Assembly (NCBI RefSeq): GCF_018119395.1
Contig: NZ_JAGPWD010000011.1
Coordinates: 61,649-125,648 of the forward strand
DNA from: Massilia sp. ZL223
Lineage (GTDB): Bacteria > Pseudomonadota > Gammaproteobacteria > Burkholderiales > Burkholderiaceae_D
Direction of reading: 5' to 3'
DNA: 64,000 bases
Below are positions 53,214 through 61,845 of the stretch, one piece after another. The position numbers and the translations under genes are program-made. Under the pieces are notes generated by a model. That model saw nothing but the letters and a program-made list of their open reading frames with translations. It made no database searches and had not been told where the DNA came from. Numbering within the stretch: position 1 is the first letter of the stretch; the number at the start of each line of letters is the position of its first letter.

Positions 53214-55472
53214 TTATTTCTTCTCAGGCTTTTCCCGCGCCACCCACCACAGCAGGAGGATGATCGCCGCATACGGAATCAGGGTCAGCACATTCGCCTG
53301 CGCCCCCGCGAAGAACGGATTCGACGCTTCTGCCCACTTCGTCATATCGCTGTCGAAGCTGGTCAGCACGCCTGCCGTGATCGCGATGATGATGCCCGCC
53401 AGCGCGCCGCCCGCGATGTAGCCCGAGGCCAGCAAGGTGCCCGAACTGCGGTCGCCCGCCGCCTGGCACTGCTCCGGCGTGAGCTTCTCGTACTGCGGCA
53501 GCGTGTTGTTGCGGCGGTCCACGATCCAGCGCAGCAGGCCGCCGATCGCGATCGGCAGGGTCGACACCAGCGGCAGGTAGACGCCCACGGTGAAGGCCAG
53601 CGAGGCGATACCCGCCATCTCCAGCACCAGCGAGATCATCACGCCGAACAGCACCAGGGTCCATGGCAGCTCCTGGTCCAGGATGCCCTTGATGATGTAG
53701 GACATCAGCACCGCCTTGGGCGCATCGTATTTCTTGACTTCGGTGCCGTCCGGACGGGTCTTGTGGGTGCCGTTGATGCCCGGGTCGACCAGGTAGACGA
53801 CCTTGCCGTCGTCGCCCACCAGGTACTTGCCGGCGGGGCCGCCCACGGTATCGGTCTTCTGCCAGACCTTGTAGGTGTTCCTGTCGCCCTCGGCCTGCGG
53901 ACCTTGCAACTGCGCGGTCTGGGTCAATGTCGCGGCGTCGACGCTCAAGCCGGGCGCCACCTGGGCCGCCGGCACATACACGGTGCCCGCGTCGTTCAGC
54001 TTCAGCAGGATCGGCCCCAGGATCAGCGCCGACGCGAAGGCGCCGCACAGGATCGCATACTGCTGCAGGCGCGGAGTCGAGCCGACCAGGAAGCCGGTCT
54101 TCAGGTCTTGCGAGGTGGTGCCGGCATTGCTGGCGGCGATGCAGACGATGGCGCCGACCGACAGCGCAGTCACGTAATACTGGCCGCCGGTCCAGCCCAT
54201 CACCAGGAAGATCAGGCAGGTGAACAGCAGGGTCGCCACCGCCATGCCCGAAATCGGGTTCGAGGACGAACCGACTTCGCCGGTCAGGCGCGAGGACACG
54301 GTGGCGAACAGGAAGCCGAACACCAGGATCAGCAGCGCGCCCAGCAGGTTCATGTGCAGCGGCGTGGCCACGGTGATGATGGCGATGATGGCCAGGCAGC
54401 CGATCACGACCCATTTCATCGGGATGTCGCGGTCGGTGCGCAAGGACGCGTCGCCCGAGCTGGATTTGCCCATGCCCGACAGGCCGGAGCTCAGGCTTTT
54501 CCAGATCATCGGCATCGAGCGCACCAGCGAAATCAGGCCGGCCGCGGCCACCGCGCCGGCGCCGATGTAGAGCACGTAGGCGTTGCGGATGTCGTCCGGC
54601 GACATGTCGCGGATGAGCGTCGTCCCCGGCGACAGCGGCACGGTCAGCAGGTCACCGAAGAATTTGATCATCGGGATCAGGAGCAGATAGGACAGCACCC
54701 CGCCCGCCGCCATCGTGAACGCGATGCGCGGGCCGATGATGTAGCCCACGCCCAGCAGTTCGGGCGAGACTTCGGCGCCGGCCGAGCCGCCCTTGAGCGG
54801 CGCGCCGAATTCGAAGTTGACGGTGTCCTTCCAGCCCTTGAGCGACACGCTCAGGGTCTTGTACAGCAGGCCCACGCCAAAGCCCCCGAAGATGATGGCG
54901 GCGCGGCGCTTGGCGTCCCTGACGGCGTCGGAATCCGACTCCAGGGCTTCGCCCGCGGCTTCGCGCGAGACGTTGGTGGCGGCCGCCTTGAGGACTTCGG
55001 CGCAGGCGGTGCCTTCCGGGTATTTCAGTTCGCCGTGCTTGTCGACGATCATGGTGCGGCGCATCGGGATCATCATGAGGATGCCCAGCAGGCCGCCCAG
55101 CACGCCGACCAGCATGACGCGCGAGATTTCCAGGTCGAAGCCGAGGATCAGGATCGCCGGCATGGTCACGCCCAGGCCGAAGGCCAGCGATTCGCCGGCC
55201 GAACCGGCGGTCTGGGTGATGCTGTTTTCCAGGATGGTCGACTCGCGCGCGCCGAACTTGCGCGCCATGCCGAACAGGGTGATCGCAATGACCGCGACCG
55301 GAATCGAGGCGCTGACCGTGAGGCCGACCTTGAGCACCAGGTAGAGAGAGGACGCCCCGAACACCATGCCCAGCACCACGCCCATGATCAGGGCGCGGAC
55401 GGTCATTTCGGGCAGGCGGGCGGTGGCCGGGATGTAAGGCTTGAATCCTGGCGGATTCGGATCGTAAGGCAT
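53214..55472 (-). CDS. OPT-family oligopeptide transporter
   Basis: 752 residues from the ATG at 55472 (AAGGAAA upstream) with about 15-16 hydrophobic segments. MTVRALIMGVVLGMVFGASSLYLVLKVGLTVSASIPVAV is the typical N-terminal block. TILENSITQTAGSAGESLAFGLGVTMPAIL, KYPEGTACAEVLKAAA and SSSNPISGMAVATLL are OPT signatures. A periplasmic or cytoplasmic loop (about 540-620) between helices is rich in Gly/Asp/Lys. It imports peptides, or metal-chelate complexes in some relatives. With the POT transporter 2 kb away the region has two peptide uptake systems. Confidence 0.93.
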   Translation of the reverse strand: MPYDPNPPGFKPYIPATARLPEMTVRALIMGVVLGMVFGASSLYLVLKVGLTVSASIPVAVIAITLFGMARKFGARESTILENSITQTAGSAGESLAFGLGVTMPAILILGFDLEISRVMLVGVLGGLLGILMMIPMRRTMIVDKHGELKYPEGTACAEVLKAAATNVSREAAGEALESDSDAVRDAKRRAAIIFGGFGVGLLYKTLSVSLKGWKDTVNFEFGAPLKGGSAGAEVSPELLGVGYIIGPRIAFTMAAGGVLSYLLLIPMIKFFGDLLTVPLSPGTTLIRDMSPDDIRNAYVLYIGAGAVAAAGLISLVRSMPMIWKSLSSGLSGMGKSSSGDASLRTDRDIPMKWVVIGCLAIIAIITVATPLHMNLLGALLILVFGFLFATVSSRLTGEVGSSSNPISGMAVATLLFTCLIFLVMGWTGGQYYVTALSVGAIVCIAASNAGTTSQDLKTGFLVGSTPRLQQYAILCGAFASALILGPILLKLNDAGTVYVPAAQVAPGLSVDAATLTQTAQLQGPQAEGDRNTYKVWQKTDTVGGPAGKYLVGDDGKVVYLVDPGINGTHKTRPDGTEVKKYDAPKAVLMSYIIKGILDQELPWTLVLFGVMISLVLEMAGIASLAFTVGVYLPLVSTLPIAIGGLLRWIVDRRNNTLPQYEKLTPEQCQAAGDRSSGTLLASGYIAGGALAGIIIAITAGVLTSFDSDMTKWAEASNPFFAGAQANVLTLIPYAAIILLLWWVAREKPEKK

Positions 55473-55647
55473 CTGCGGGTTTCCTTCTTGGCTTGCTTGG
55501 CTTGCGGTTGGCCTGTTACTTGTTCTGAATATGTCTTGCTTAGGCAAACCTGAAGGCGTGAATATCGCACATGCCGTTATGGAATGAAAGCGGATTATAA
55601 TCCGCCGCTGACGGCCTGCAGTCCGGCCCCACCTCGAGAGTTCCGTA

Positions 55648-58095
55648 GTGACGACACCTAACAAGCCGAAAGAACGGCCCTCCGGCCGCCCCGGCATCCG
55701 CAAGCTCCGCATCTTCCTGCTCGTCGCCCTGGGCGCCATGCTGCTGGCCATCGGCGGCGCGGCCGCCTACCTGACGACGGCGATCCTGCCGAACGTGCCG
55801 GAGATCGATGCTGTCACCGACTACCGCCCCAAGATCCCGCTGCGTATTTATACCGCCGACAAGGTCCTGATCGGCCAGTTCGGCGTCGAGCACCGCGACT
55901 TCGTGCCGATCGCGAAGATTCCGCCGATGATGAAGAAGGCCCTGCTCGCGATCGAGGACACGCGCTTCTACGAGCACGGAGGCATCGACTGGATCCGCGC
56001 CGCGGGCGCCGCCAGGTCCAACCTGGGCGGGGGCTTCCGCCAGGGCGCCTCGACCATCACCATGCAGGTGGCGCGCAACTTCTTCCTGACCCGCGAGAAG
56101 GTCATCTCGCGCAAGCTCACCGAGATCGCCCTCGCCTACAAGATCGAGGCCGCCCTCGACAAGGACCAGATCCTCGAGCTGTACATGAACCAGATCTACC
56201 TGGGCCAGCGCGCCTACGGCTTCTCGAGCGCGGCGCGCAGCTACTTCGGCAAGACGCTCGACCAGCTCTCGCTGGCCGAGATCGCGATGCTGGCCGGCCT
56301 GCCGCAGAACCCGGCGCGCCACAATCCGGTCGCCAATCCCAAGCGCGCCGAGCAGCGCCAGCACGCGGTGCTCAAGCGCCTGCTGGAGCTGGGCCAGATC
56401 ACCGACGAGCAGTACCGCCAGGCCCTGGCCGAGCCGCTGCGCATCAAGCGCGATGCCGGCCAGAGCTACGACACGCATGCCGACTACGTGGCCGAGCTGG
56501 CGCGCCAGGTGGTCTACGAGCAGTTCAAGGAAGAAGCCTACACGCGCGGGATCACGGTCACCACGACCATCCTCGCGGCCGAGCAGGACGCGGCCTACGA
56601 ATCGGTGCGCCGCAACGTGATCGCCTATGACCAGCGCCACGGCTACCGCGGCCCGGAAGCGCGCATCGAGCTGCCGGCGGACCTCGATGAGCGCGAGAAC
56701 GCCATCATCGAAGCCCTGCAGAAGCGCCCGTCGAGCGACGGCCTGGTGCCGGCGGTGGTGCTGGCCGCGAGCCCGAAGGAAGTGCGCGTCGAGACGCTCG
56801 AAGGAGAAGAGATCGCGATCCAGGACGCGGGGCTGAAGTTCGCCGCGCGCGGACTGTCGGAAAAGGCGCCGCCCGCGCACCGCATCACGCCCGGCGCGAT
56901 CATCCGCATCAGCAAGTCCAGGGTGGACGACCAGGGCAAGGGCGGACTCTGGTCGATCACCCAGGTGCCGCAGGTGGCGGCGGCCTTCGTCGCGATCGAC
57001 GCCGACACCGGCGCCTATCACGCGCTGGTGGGCGGTTTCGACTACAACCTGCAGAAGTTCAACCACGTGACCCAGGCCTGGCGCCAGCCGGGTTCCGCGA
57101 TCAAGCCCTTCGTGTACTCGGCGGCGCTGGAAAAAGGCTATTCGCCCGCCACCCGCATCCTCGACGAACCGCTCGAACTGCCAAGCGGCGTCGAAGGCGA
57201 AGTGTGGACGCCGCAGAACGACGACGGCGTGTTCGACGGCATCGTCACCATGCGCTCCTCGCTGGCGCAATCGAAGAACGTGCCGACCGTGCGCCTGCTG
57301 CGCGCGCTGGGCATCGATTACACGCATGAATGGCTGGGCCACTTCGGCTTCAACCCGGCGCGCCATCCGAAGAACCTGACCCTGGCCCTGGGCACGGGCG
57401 CCGTCACGCCGCTGCAGATGGCCGGCGCCTACGCCGTCTTCGCCAACGGCGGCTACCGGGTCAAGCCCTACCTGATCTCGAAGATCCAGGACGGCAACGG
57501 CGCCATCCTCCTGGACGTCAAGCCGCCCAAGGGCAAGCAGGAAGAGGAGCGCGTGATCACCGCGCGCAACGCCTTCGTCTCCGACAGCATGCTGCGCGAC
57601 GTGACCCGCTACGGCACCGGCGCGGCCGCCACCCAGCGCCTGGGCCGCAGCGACATCGCGGGCAAGACCGGCACCACCAGCGACGCCTTCGACGGCTGGT
57701 TCGCCGGCTACGGCGGCAACGTGGTGGCGGTGGCCTGGATGGGCTACGACGAGCCGCGCTCGCTGGGCGGCAAGGAATTCGGCGCTACCCTGGCGCTGCC
57801 GATCTGGATCGACTACATGAAGGTGGCCCTGGCCAAGCGCCCGCAGGAAGAGCGCGTGGCGCCCGAGGACCTGATGCGCGAAGGCGAGGACTGGGTCTAT
57901 CCGGAATTCTTCGATGCGCCCGAGCTGCGCGGCATCGACCTCGACCAGGCCGCGCCGCCCGAGCCGGACGAACCCGCAGCCGAACCCTCGATAGACGGCG
58001 TGCCCGGGGAGGCGCCGCCCGCGCCTCCTGCGCCGCCGCCGCCACCCGTCGCGCCGCCGCCACAGCCGGCGCCGTCCAACAACCGTCTCTTTTGA
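55648..58095 (+). CDS. mrcA: penicillin-binding protein 1A
   Basis: 815 residues from the GTG at 55648. A cytoplasmic tail and one membrane helix (about 22-45) precede the glycosyltransferase domain (GT51): ALLAIEDTRFYEHGG with catalytic Glu103, GASTITMQVARNFFLTREK and RKLTEIALAYKIE. An OB-like insert follows. The transpeptidase has the nucleophile Ser483 in PGSAIKPFVYSAALEKG, SKN in SLAQSKNVPTVRLL, and the KTG triad GKTGTTSDAFDGWFAGY. The last 50 residues are Pro/Ala-rich. It polymerises and cross-links peptidoglycan. It diverges from the OPT gene over about 175 nt. Confidence 0.95.
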   Translation: MTTPNKPKERPSGRPGIRKLRIFLLVALGAMLLAIGGAAAYLTTAILPNVPEIDAVTDYRPKIPLRIYTADKVLIGQFGVEHRDFVPIAKIPPMMKKALLAIEDTRFYEHGGIDWIRAAGAARSNLGGGFRQGASTITMQVARNFFLTREKVISRKLTEIALAYKIEAALDKDQILELYMNQIYLGQRAYGFSSAARSYFGKTLDQLSLAEIAMLAGLPQNPARHNPVANPKRAEQRQHAVLKRLLELGQITDEQYRQALAEPLRIKRDAGQSYDTHADYVAELARQVVYEQFKEEAYTRGITVTTTILAAEQDAAYESVRRNVIAYDQRHGYRGPEARIELPADLDERENAIIEALQKRPSSDGLVPAVVLAASPKEVRVETLEGEEIAIQDAGLKFAARGLSEKAPPAHRITPGAIIRISKSRVDDQGKGGLWSITQVPQVAAAFVAIDADTGAYHALVGGFDYNLQKFNHVTQAWRQPGSAIKPFVYSAALEKGYSPATRILDEPLELPSGVEGEVWTPQNDDGVFDGIVTMRSSLAQSKNVPTVRLLRALGIDYTHEWLGHFGFNPARHPKNLTLALGTGAVTPLQMAGAYAVFANGGYRVKPYLISKIQDGNGAILLDVKPPKGKQEEERVITARNAFVSDSMLRDVTRYGTGAAATQRLGRSDIAGKTGTTSDAFDGWFAGYGGNVVAVAWMGYDEPRSLGGKEFGATLALPIWIDYMKVALAKRPQEERVAPEDLMREGEDWVYPEFFDAPELRGIDLDQAAPPEPDEPAAEPSIDGVPGEAPPAPPAPPPPPVAPPPQPAPSNNRLF

Positions 58096-58214
58096 GGTAA
58101 GCTAAGCGTCTCCAGTTTCCGGCATCAAGGCCGGAAACTTCGCGGGCCGCCTGCAGGTCTGTACAAGGTCGGTCCATCCACAGCTGGACATCTGCTGACC
58201 TCAAGGAGACGAGC

Positions 58215-58574
58215 ATGGCCTATGTCGACGGTTTCATCCTTCCGCTGCCCAAGTCCAACATCGACGCCTACCGCGCCATGGCCACCAAGGCCGGCCAGAT
58301 CTGGCGCGAGCACGGCGCCCTGCAGTTCCGAGAGTGCATCGGCGACGACGTCAAGCCGGGCAAACTCACCTCTTTCCCCCAGAGCGTCAACCTGGAAGAA
58401 GGCGAGACGGTCGTGTTTTCCTGGATCGTCTACGAATCTCGCGCCCACCGCGACGAAGTCAACGACAAGGTCATGAAAGACCCGCGCATGGCGGAGATGA
58501 TGCAGCCCGGCGCCATGCCCTTCGACGGCAAGCGCATGATCTACGGCGGCTTCGAGGTGCTGGTCGATCTCTAG
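58215..58574 (+). CDS. DUF1428 family protein
   Basis: 119 residues, soluble. MAYVDGFILPLPKSNIDAYRAMATKAGQIWREHGALQFRECIGDDV and the C-terminal GKRMIYGGFEVLVDL match the DUF1428 (YbaA-like) ferredoxin-fold family, dimeric alpha/beta-barrel proteins of unknown role. AAGGAG lies 7 nt before the ATG. It faces the ligase gene, with stops 33 nt apart. Confidence 0.9.
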   Translation: MAYVDGFILPLPKSNIDAYRAMATKAGQIWREHGALQFRECIGDDVKPGKLTSFPQSVNLEEGETVVFSWIVYESRAHRDEVNDKVMKDPRMAEMMQPGAMPFDGKRMIYGGFEVLVDL

Positions 58575-58607
58575 CGGCGGCGCGGCGCAGGCCCGCCACG
58601 GCGGTCG

Positions 58608-59867
58608 TCAGGCCCAGGCGTCGATGATCCAGTCGGTCAGTTTGCCGCTGGCCTGGCGCGGCAGGCCGGGGCCGAAGGAATAGGCCGCGGGGCATTCGGC
58701 GGCGCTCAGGCGGCTCGCCATCCACCTGTGCAGGTCGGCCCGCAGCAGGCTGGTATTGGCCGGCACGCCGCCGCGCGGGACGATGAAGGCCTTCAGGCGC
58801 TGGCCTTCGTCTGCCCGCATCAGGCGCACGCTCGACTCCTGCACCTGTGGGTGGAGGCGCAGCACGTCCGCGACATAAGCCGGGAAGACGTTCACGCCGC
58901 CCACCTGTACGGCATGGTCGATGCGCCCCAAGGGGCGGAAGCGGCCATCTTCTGGCCAGTCGAGCCGGTCCTGCAGCGGGTAGTCCAGCCGGCGGCCGTC
59001 AGGCGCGCGGCGTGCGAGCGTGGCCGGGTCGGGCGTGCGCGACCAGAAGGGAAACAGCGCGTACGGCGCCTCCGGGTCGTCGCGCCAGCCCACACCCGCC
59101 GTTTCCGAGCTGCCGTAGACCTGCACCAGGCGCTCCAGGCCCGAGGCCAGCGCTACCCTCGCCACTTCCGGCGGGCACGGGGCTGTCGACGTCACGCCGA
59201 CGACGTCAGGCGGCAAGCCCCCAGCTGGTTCGGCGGGCTCCCCGGCACCGCCGACCTCGCTGAATGCGCGCCAGAAATCAGGAAAGCCGAGCACCAGGTC
59301 GCCCGGCTGCAGCTGCTGCGCGACGGCGGCCGGCGAGTAGGCGCGCAGGTCCACCACCATGTCGGGGCCGATACCCAGCGCGTGCGGCAGCAGCACCGAA
59401 AACAGGAAGGCGTAGATGTGGTGCGATGGCGCCAGGCTGACGATGCGCCTGCGTCCCGGGAACAGCGAGGCCAGGTAGACCGCCTCCTGCCACAGCAGCG
59501 CCGTCTCGTGCCGGATCGCCTTGGGCGTTCCGGAGCTGCCCGAGGTGCGGAAGGTCACGCTGTCGCCGCCCTCTTCCAGCCCGGCCGCGGCCACCGCCAG
59601 CCAGTCGCCCAGGCGCGTGCGCGCCAGCAAGGGCTCGTCCAGTCCGCGCCGAAGGTGCAGCATGCCCTCCATGGATGTCGCCAGGCCGATCAGCTCGAGC
59701 GAGTCCGCACCCAGGTCGGCGCGCAGGTCGCTTTCCGGACGCCAGGCACCGGCAGGCTGCGGCCGGCCGGGACGCATCTGGGCCAGTTCCCCGGCCAGCA
59801 GGTCGGCGACGACACGCTGCAGGCTCGGGGCATGCCGCCACCAGCGCGGGAAGGAGTCAGGGTTCAT
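58608..59867 (-). CDS. fused acyl-carrier-protein / AMP-dependent acid ligase
   Basis: 419 residues. The first 75 residues form an ACP domain: ESDLRADLGADSLELIGLATSMEGML with Ser56 as the expected phosphopantetheine site. The rest is an ANL adenylating enzyme with all core motifs: TSGSSGTPKA (108-116), YGSSETAGVG, the hinge GRIDHAVQVGGVNVFPAYV and PRQASGKLTD with the A10 Lys. The normal N-terminal part of ANL ligases is replaced by the ACP, so the acid is probably activated and loaded in cis. 4-Coumarate-type ligases are relatives, but the substrate cannot be read. It diverges, across 212 nt, from a PYP-like gene, whose family needs activated p-coumarate for its chromophore. Confidence 0.82.
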   Translation of the reverse strand: MNPDSFPRWWRHAPSLQRVVADLLAGELAQMRPGRPQPAGAWRPESDLRADLGADSLELIGLATSMEGMLHLRRGLDEPLLARTRLGDWLAVAAAGLEEGGDSVTFRTSGSSGTPKAIRHETALLWQEAVYLASLFPGRRRIVSLAPSHHIYAFLFSVLLPHALGIGPDMVVDLRAYSPAAVAQQLQPGDLVLGFPDFWRAFSEVGGAGEPAEPAGGLPPDVVGVTSTAPCPPEVARVALASGLERLVQVYGSSETAGVGWRDDPEAPYALFPFWSRTPDPATLARRAPDGRRLDYPLQDRLDWPEDGRFRPLGRIDHAVQVGGVNVFPAYVADVLRLHPQVQESSVRLMRADEGQRLKAFIVPRGGVPANTSLLRADLHRWMASRLSAAECPAAYSFGPGLPRQASGKLTDWIIDAWA

Positions 59868-60079
59868 ACGTTGCGGCCGGATCGAGCGGCAAGCTTGAAG
59901 AGGCGCCGAGTGTGACAGGCCCGCCGCCAGGCTGTCAAACCGTCCGCGATCCACGTGCATCGAAAAGAAACGATGAAAATGTCACACCCGGGGGTGCGCA
60001 CAATTGACACCGCTACTGTCCTCATGTCAACATCATTTTCTTTCAAACAACTGCCGGCCGCGCTGGCTGTGAGTCTTTC

Positions 60080-60472
60080 ATGAACGCCACGCCGCTCTCC
60101 TTCGATACCCCCGACCTGGCGACCCGCCTGGACCAATGCAGCGACGACGAGCTCGACTTGCTCGGATTCGGCGTGATCGGTTTCGATGCCGAGACCAGCG
60201 TGCATCGCTATAACGCCTTCGAATCGCAGGCCGCCGGACTCTCGCCAGAGCGCGTCCTCGGCCAGCCGCTGTTCACCAACGTCGCGCCCTGCCTGAACAA
60301 CTTCATGGTGGCCCAGCGCTTCGAAGACGCCCTCGAGGACGGCACCGAACTCGACGCCACCATCGACTACGTCCTGACGCTGCGCATGCGCCCGGTCAAG
60401 GTGGCCCTGCGCCTGCTGGCCGGCCCCGGCCGCGCCAACCGCTACGTCCTGGTGCAACGCCACGCCAAGTGA
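60080..60472 (+). CDS. photoactive-yellow-protein-like PAS photoreceptor
   Basis: 130 residues, a single PAS domain of PYP length. Alignment by eye with Halorhodospira PYP places Tyr44, Glu48 and Cys71 on PYP Tyr42, Glu46 and Cys69, the phenolate hydrogen-bond pair and the thioester-linked Cys of the p-coumaric acid chromophore (RYNAFE and NVAPC against QYNAAE and DVAPC). LRMRPVKV matches YQMTPTKV. Two substitutions are seen: PYP Thr50 is Ala52 and Arg52 is Leu54. In the family the chromophore isomerises in blue light. The stop overlaps the GTG of the next gene by 3 nt (GTGA), coupling it to a diguanylate cyclase. Confidence 0.82.
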   Translation: MNATPLSFDTPDLATRLDQCSDDELDLLGFGVIGFDAETSVHRYNAFESQAAGLSPERVLGQPLFTNVAPCLNNFMVAQRFEDALEDGTELDATIDYVLTLRMRPVKVALRLLAGPGRANRYVLVQRHAK

Positions 60473-61845
60473 ACCCCGACGTGACGCCAAATGCCGCCGG
60501 CGAGCTCGCCCGCTTGAACGCGGAGTACGAGGCCCTCATCCAGTTCCTCTACCTGGCCCCGGTGGGCCTGGTGCAGACCGACGGCGCCGGCGCCGTCACG
60601 CTGATGAATCCGATCGCGGCCCAGCTCCTGATGCCGCTGTCGCGCGACGGCGGCCTCGACAACCTGTTCGCCGCGCTCGAATCGGTGGCGCCCGAGCTGC
60701 GCTTCCTGGCCGAACGCTTCGAGCAGCCGTACGGCAAGATCTGCGACGGCCTGTACGTGCACCTGCATGCCGGGGCCGCGGGCAAGGCGCGCGCCGGCAA
60801 GCCGGCGCCGCAGATCCTGTCGCTCACCCTGCTCAAGCTCGACGGCGCGCGCCTGATGGCGGTCATCGCCGACGTCAGCGCCCAGGTCCAGCGCGAACGC
60901 CAGCTGCGCCAGAACGAGGCCTGGCTCAACGCCATCCTGACCGGCATCACCGACTACGCGCTCGCCAGCCTGGACCTCGACGGCCGCATCTGCGAGTGGA
61001 ACCCCAGCATCGGCCGCGTCACCGGCTTCGGCGAAGACGCAGTCGGCCAGCCCTATTCCATCTTCTATCCGGCCGATGCGCTGACGCTCGAGCACCGGTG
61101 CGACCGCCTGCGCGAAGCCGACGACAACGGCTGGAGCCTGGACGAAGGCCCGCGCCGGCGCGCCGACGGCAGCACCTTCTGGGGCAGCGTCCTGATCGCG
61201 CCCCTACCGGACCGGGACCAGCAGGATGGGCCGGATGGCGGGCCCGCCTATTGCCTGATCCTGCGCGACATCAGCGACAAGCGCGACGCGGCGGAGCGAC
61301 GCCGCCGTGACGTCTTCGGCGACCACCTGACCGGCCTGGCCAACCGCCGCGCCTTCTTCGAGGCGGCCGAGCTCGAGCTGGCGCGCAACGAGGCCGCGCC
61401 GCGCCCGACCGCGGTCATCGCCATCGACGCCGACCATTTCAAGGCCATCAACGACCGCTACGGCCATCCCGGCGGCGACGCCGTCCTGCAGCACATGGCC
61501 GGCATCCTGGCCGACACCTTCCGTACGGTCGATATCGTCGCCCGCATCGGCGGCGAGGAATTCGCCGTGCTGCTGCCCTCCACCGACCTGGCGCGCGCGG
61601 CGGTGGTGGCGGAACGCCTGCGCGCCGCCATTGCCTCGGAGCCCGCCCCCTTCGACGGCGCCGCGATCCGCTACACGATCAGCGCCGGCGTGGCCGCGCT
61701 CGACCCGCAGGACGGCGAGCGGCCTGGCGTGGACCTGCTGCTCAAGCGCGCCGACCAGGCCCTGTACGTCGCCAAGCGCGCCGGCCGCAACCGGGTGGAG
61801 CGCTGGCGCCCGGAACTCGTCCAGGGAGGCGCCGATGCTGCCTGA
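60469..61845 (+). CDS. PAS-PAS diguanylate cyclase
   Basis: 458 residues, no membrane helices. An N-terminal PAS-like domain (about 15-135) is shared with the next protein (YEALIQFLYLAPVGLVQTDGAGAVTLMNPIAAQLLMPLSRD). A second PAS (about 145-270: NAILTGITDYALASLDLDGRICEWNPSIGRVTGFGEDAVGQPY) follows. The GGDEF domain has an active GGEEF and an RxxD inhibitory site five residues before it (RTVD-IVARI-GGEEF), so c-di-GMP feedback is likely. It is made by coupling to the PYP-like gene and overlaps the next gene by 11 nt. Confidence 0.92.
   Translation: MNPDVTPNAAGELARLNAEYEALIQFLYLAPVGLVQTDGAGAVTLMNPIAAQLLMPLSRDGGLDNLFAALESVAPELRFLAERFEQPYGKICDGLYVHLHAGAAGKARAGKPAPQILSLTLLKLDGARLMAVIADVSAQVQRERQLRQNEAWLNAILTGITDYALASLDLDGRICEWNPSIGRVTGFGEDAVGQPYSIFYPADALTLEHRCDRLREADDNGWSLDEGPRRRADGSTFWGSVLIAPLPDRDQQDGPDGGPAYCLILRDISDKRDAAERRRRDVFGDHLTGLANRRAFFEAAELELARNEAAPRPTAVIAIDADHFKAINDRYGHPGGDAVLQHMAGILADTFRTVDIVARIGGEEFAVLLPSTDLARAAVVAERLRAAIASEPAPFDGAAIRYTISAGVAALDPQDGERPGVDLLLKRADQALYVAKRAGRNRVERWRPELVQGGADAA

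Noticed and set aside
55473..55751. Long N-terminal extension of the OPT transporter
   Set aside because: It overlaps the PBP1A gene and lacks the family start; the ATG at 55472 has a ribosome site and begins MPYDPNPPGFKPYIP.
59985..59996. CACCC-GG-GGGTG palindrome between the ligase and the PYP-like gene as a regulator site
   Set aside because: Only 12 bp, GC-rich and single; such palindromes are expected by chance in this genome. A TGTCACA at 59981 also lacks CGTC at 16 nt, so it is not an ECF41 promoter.
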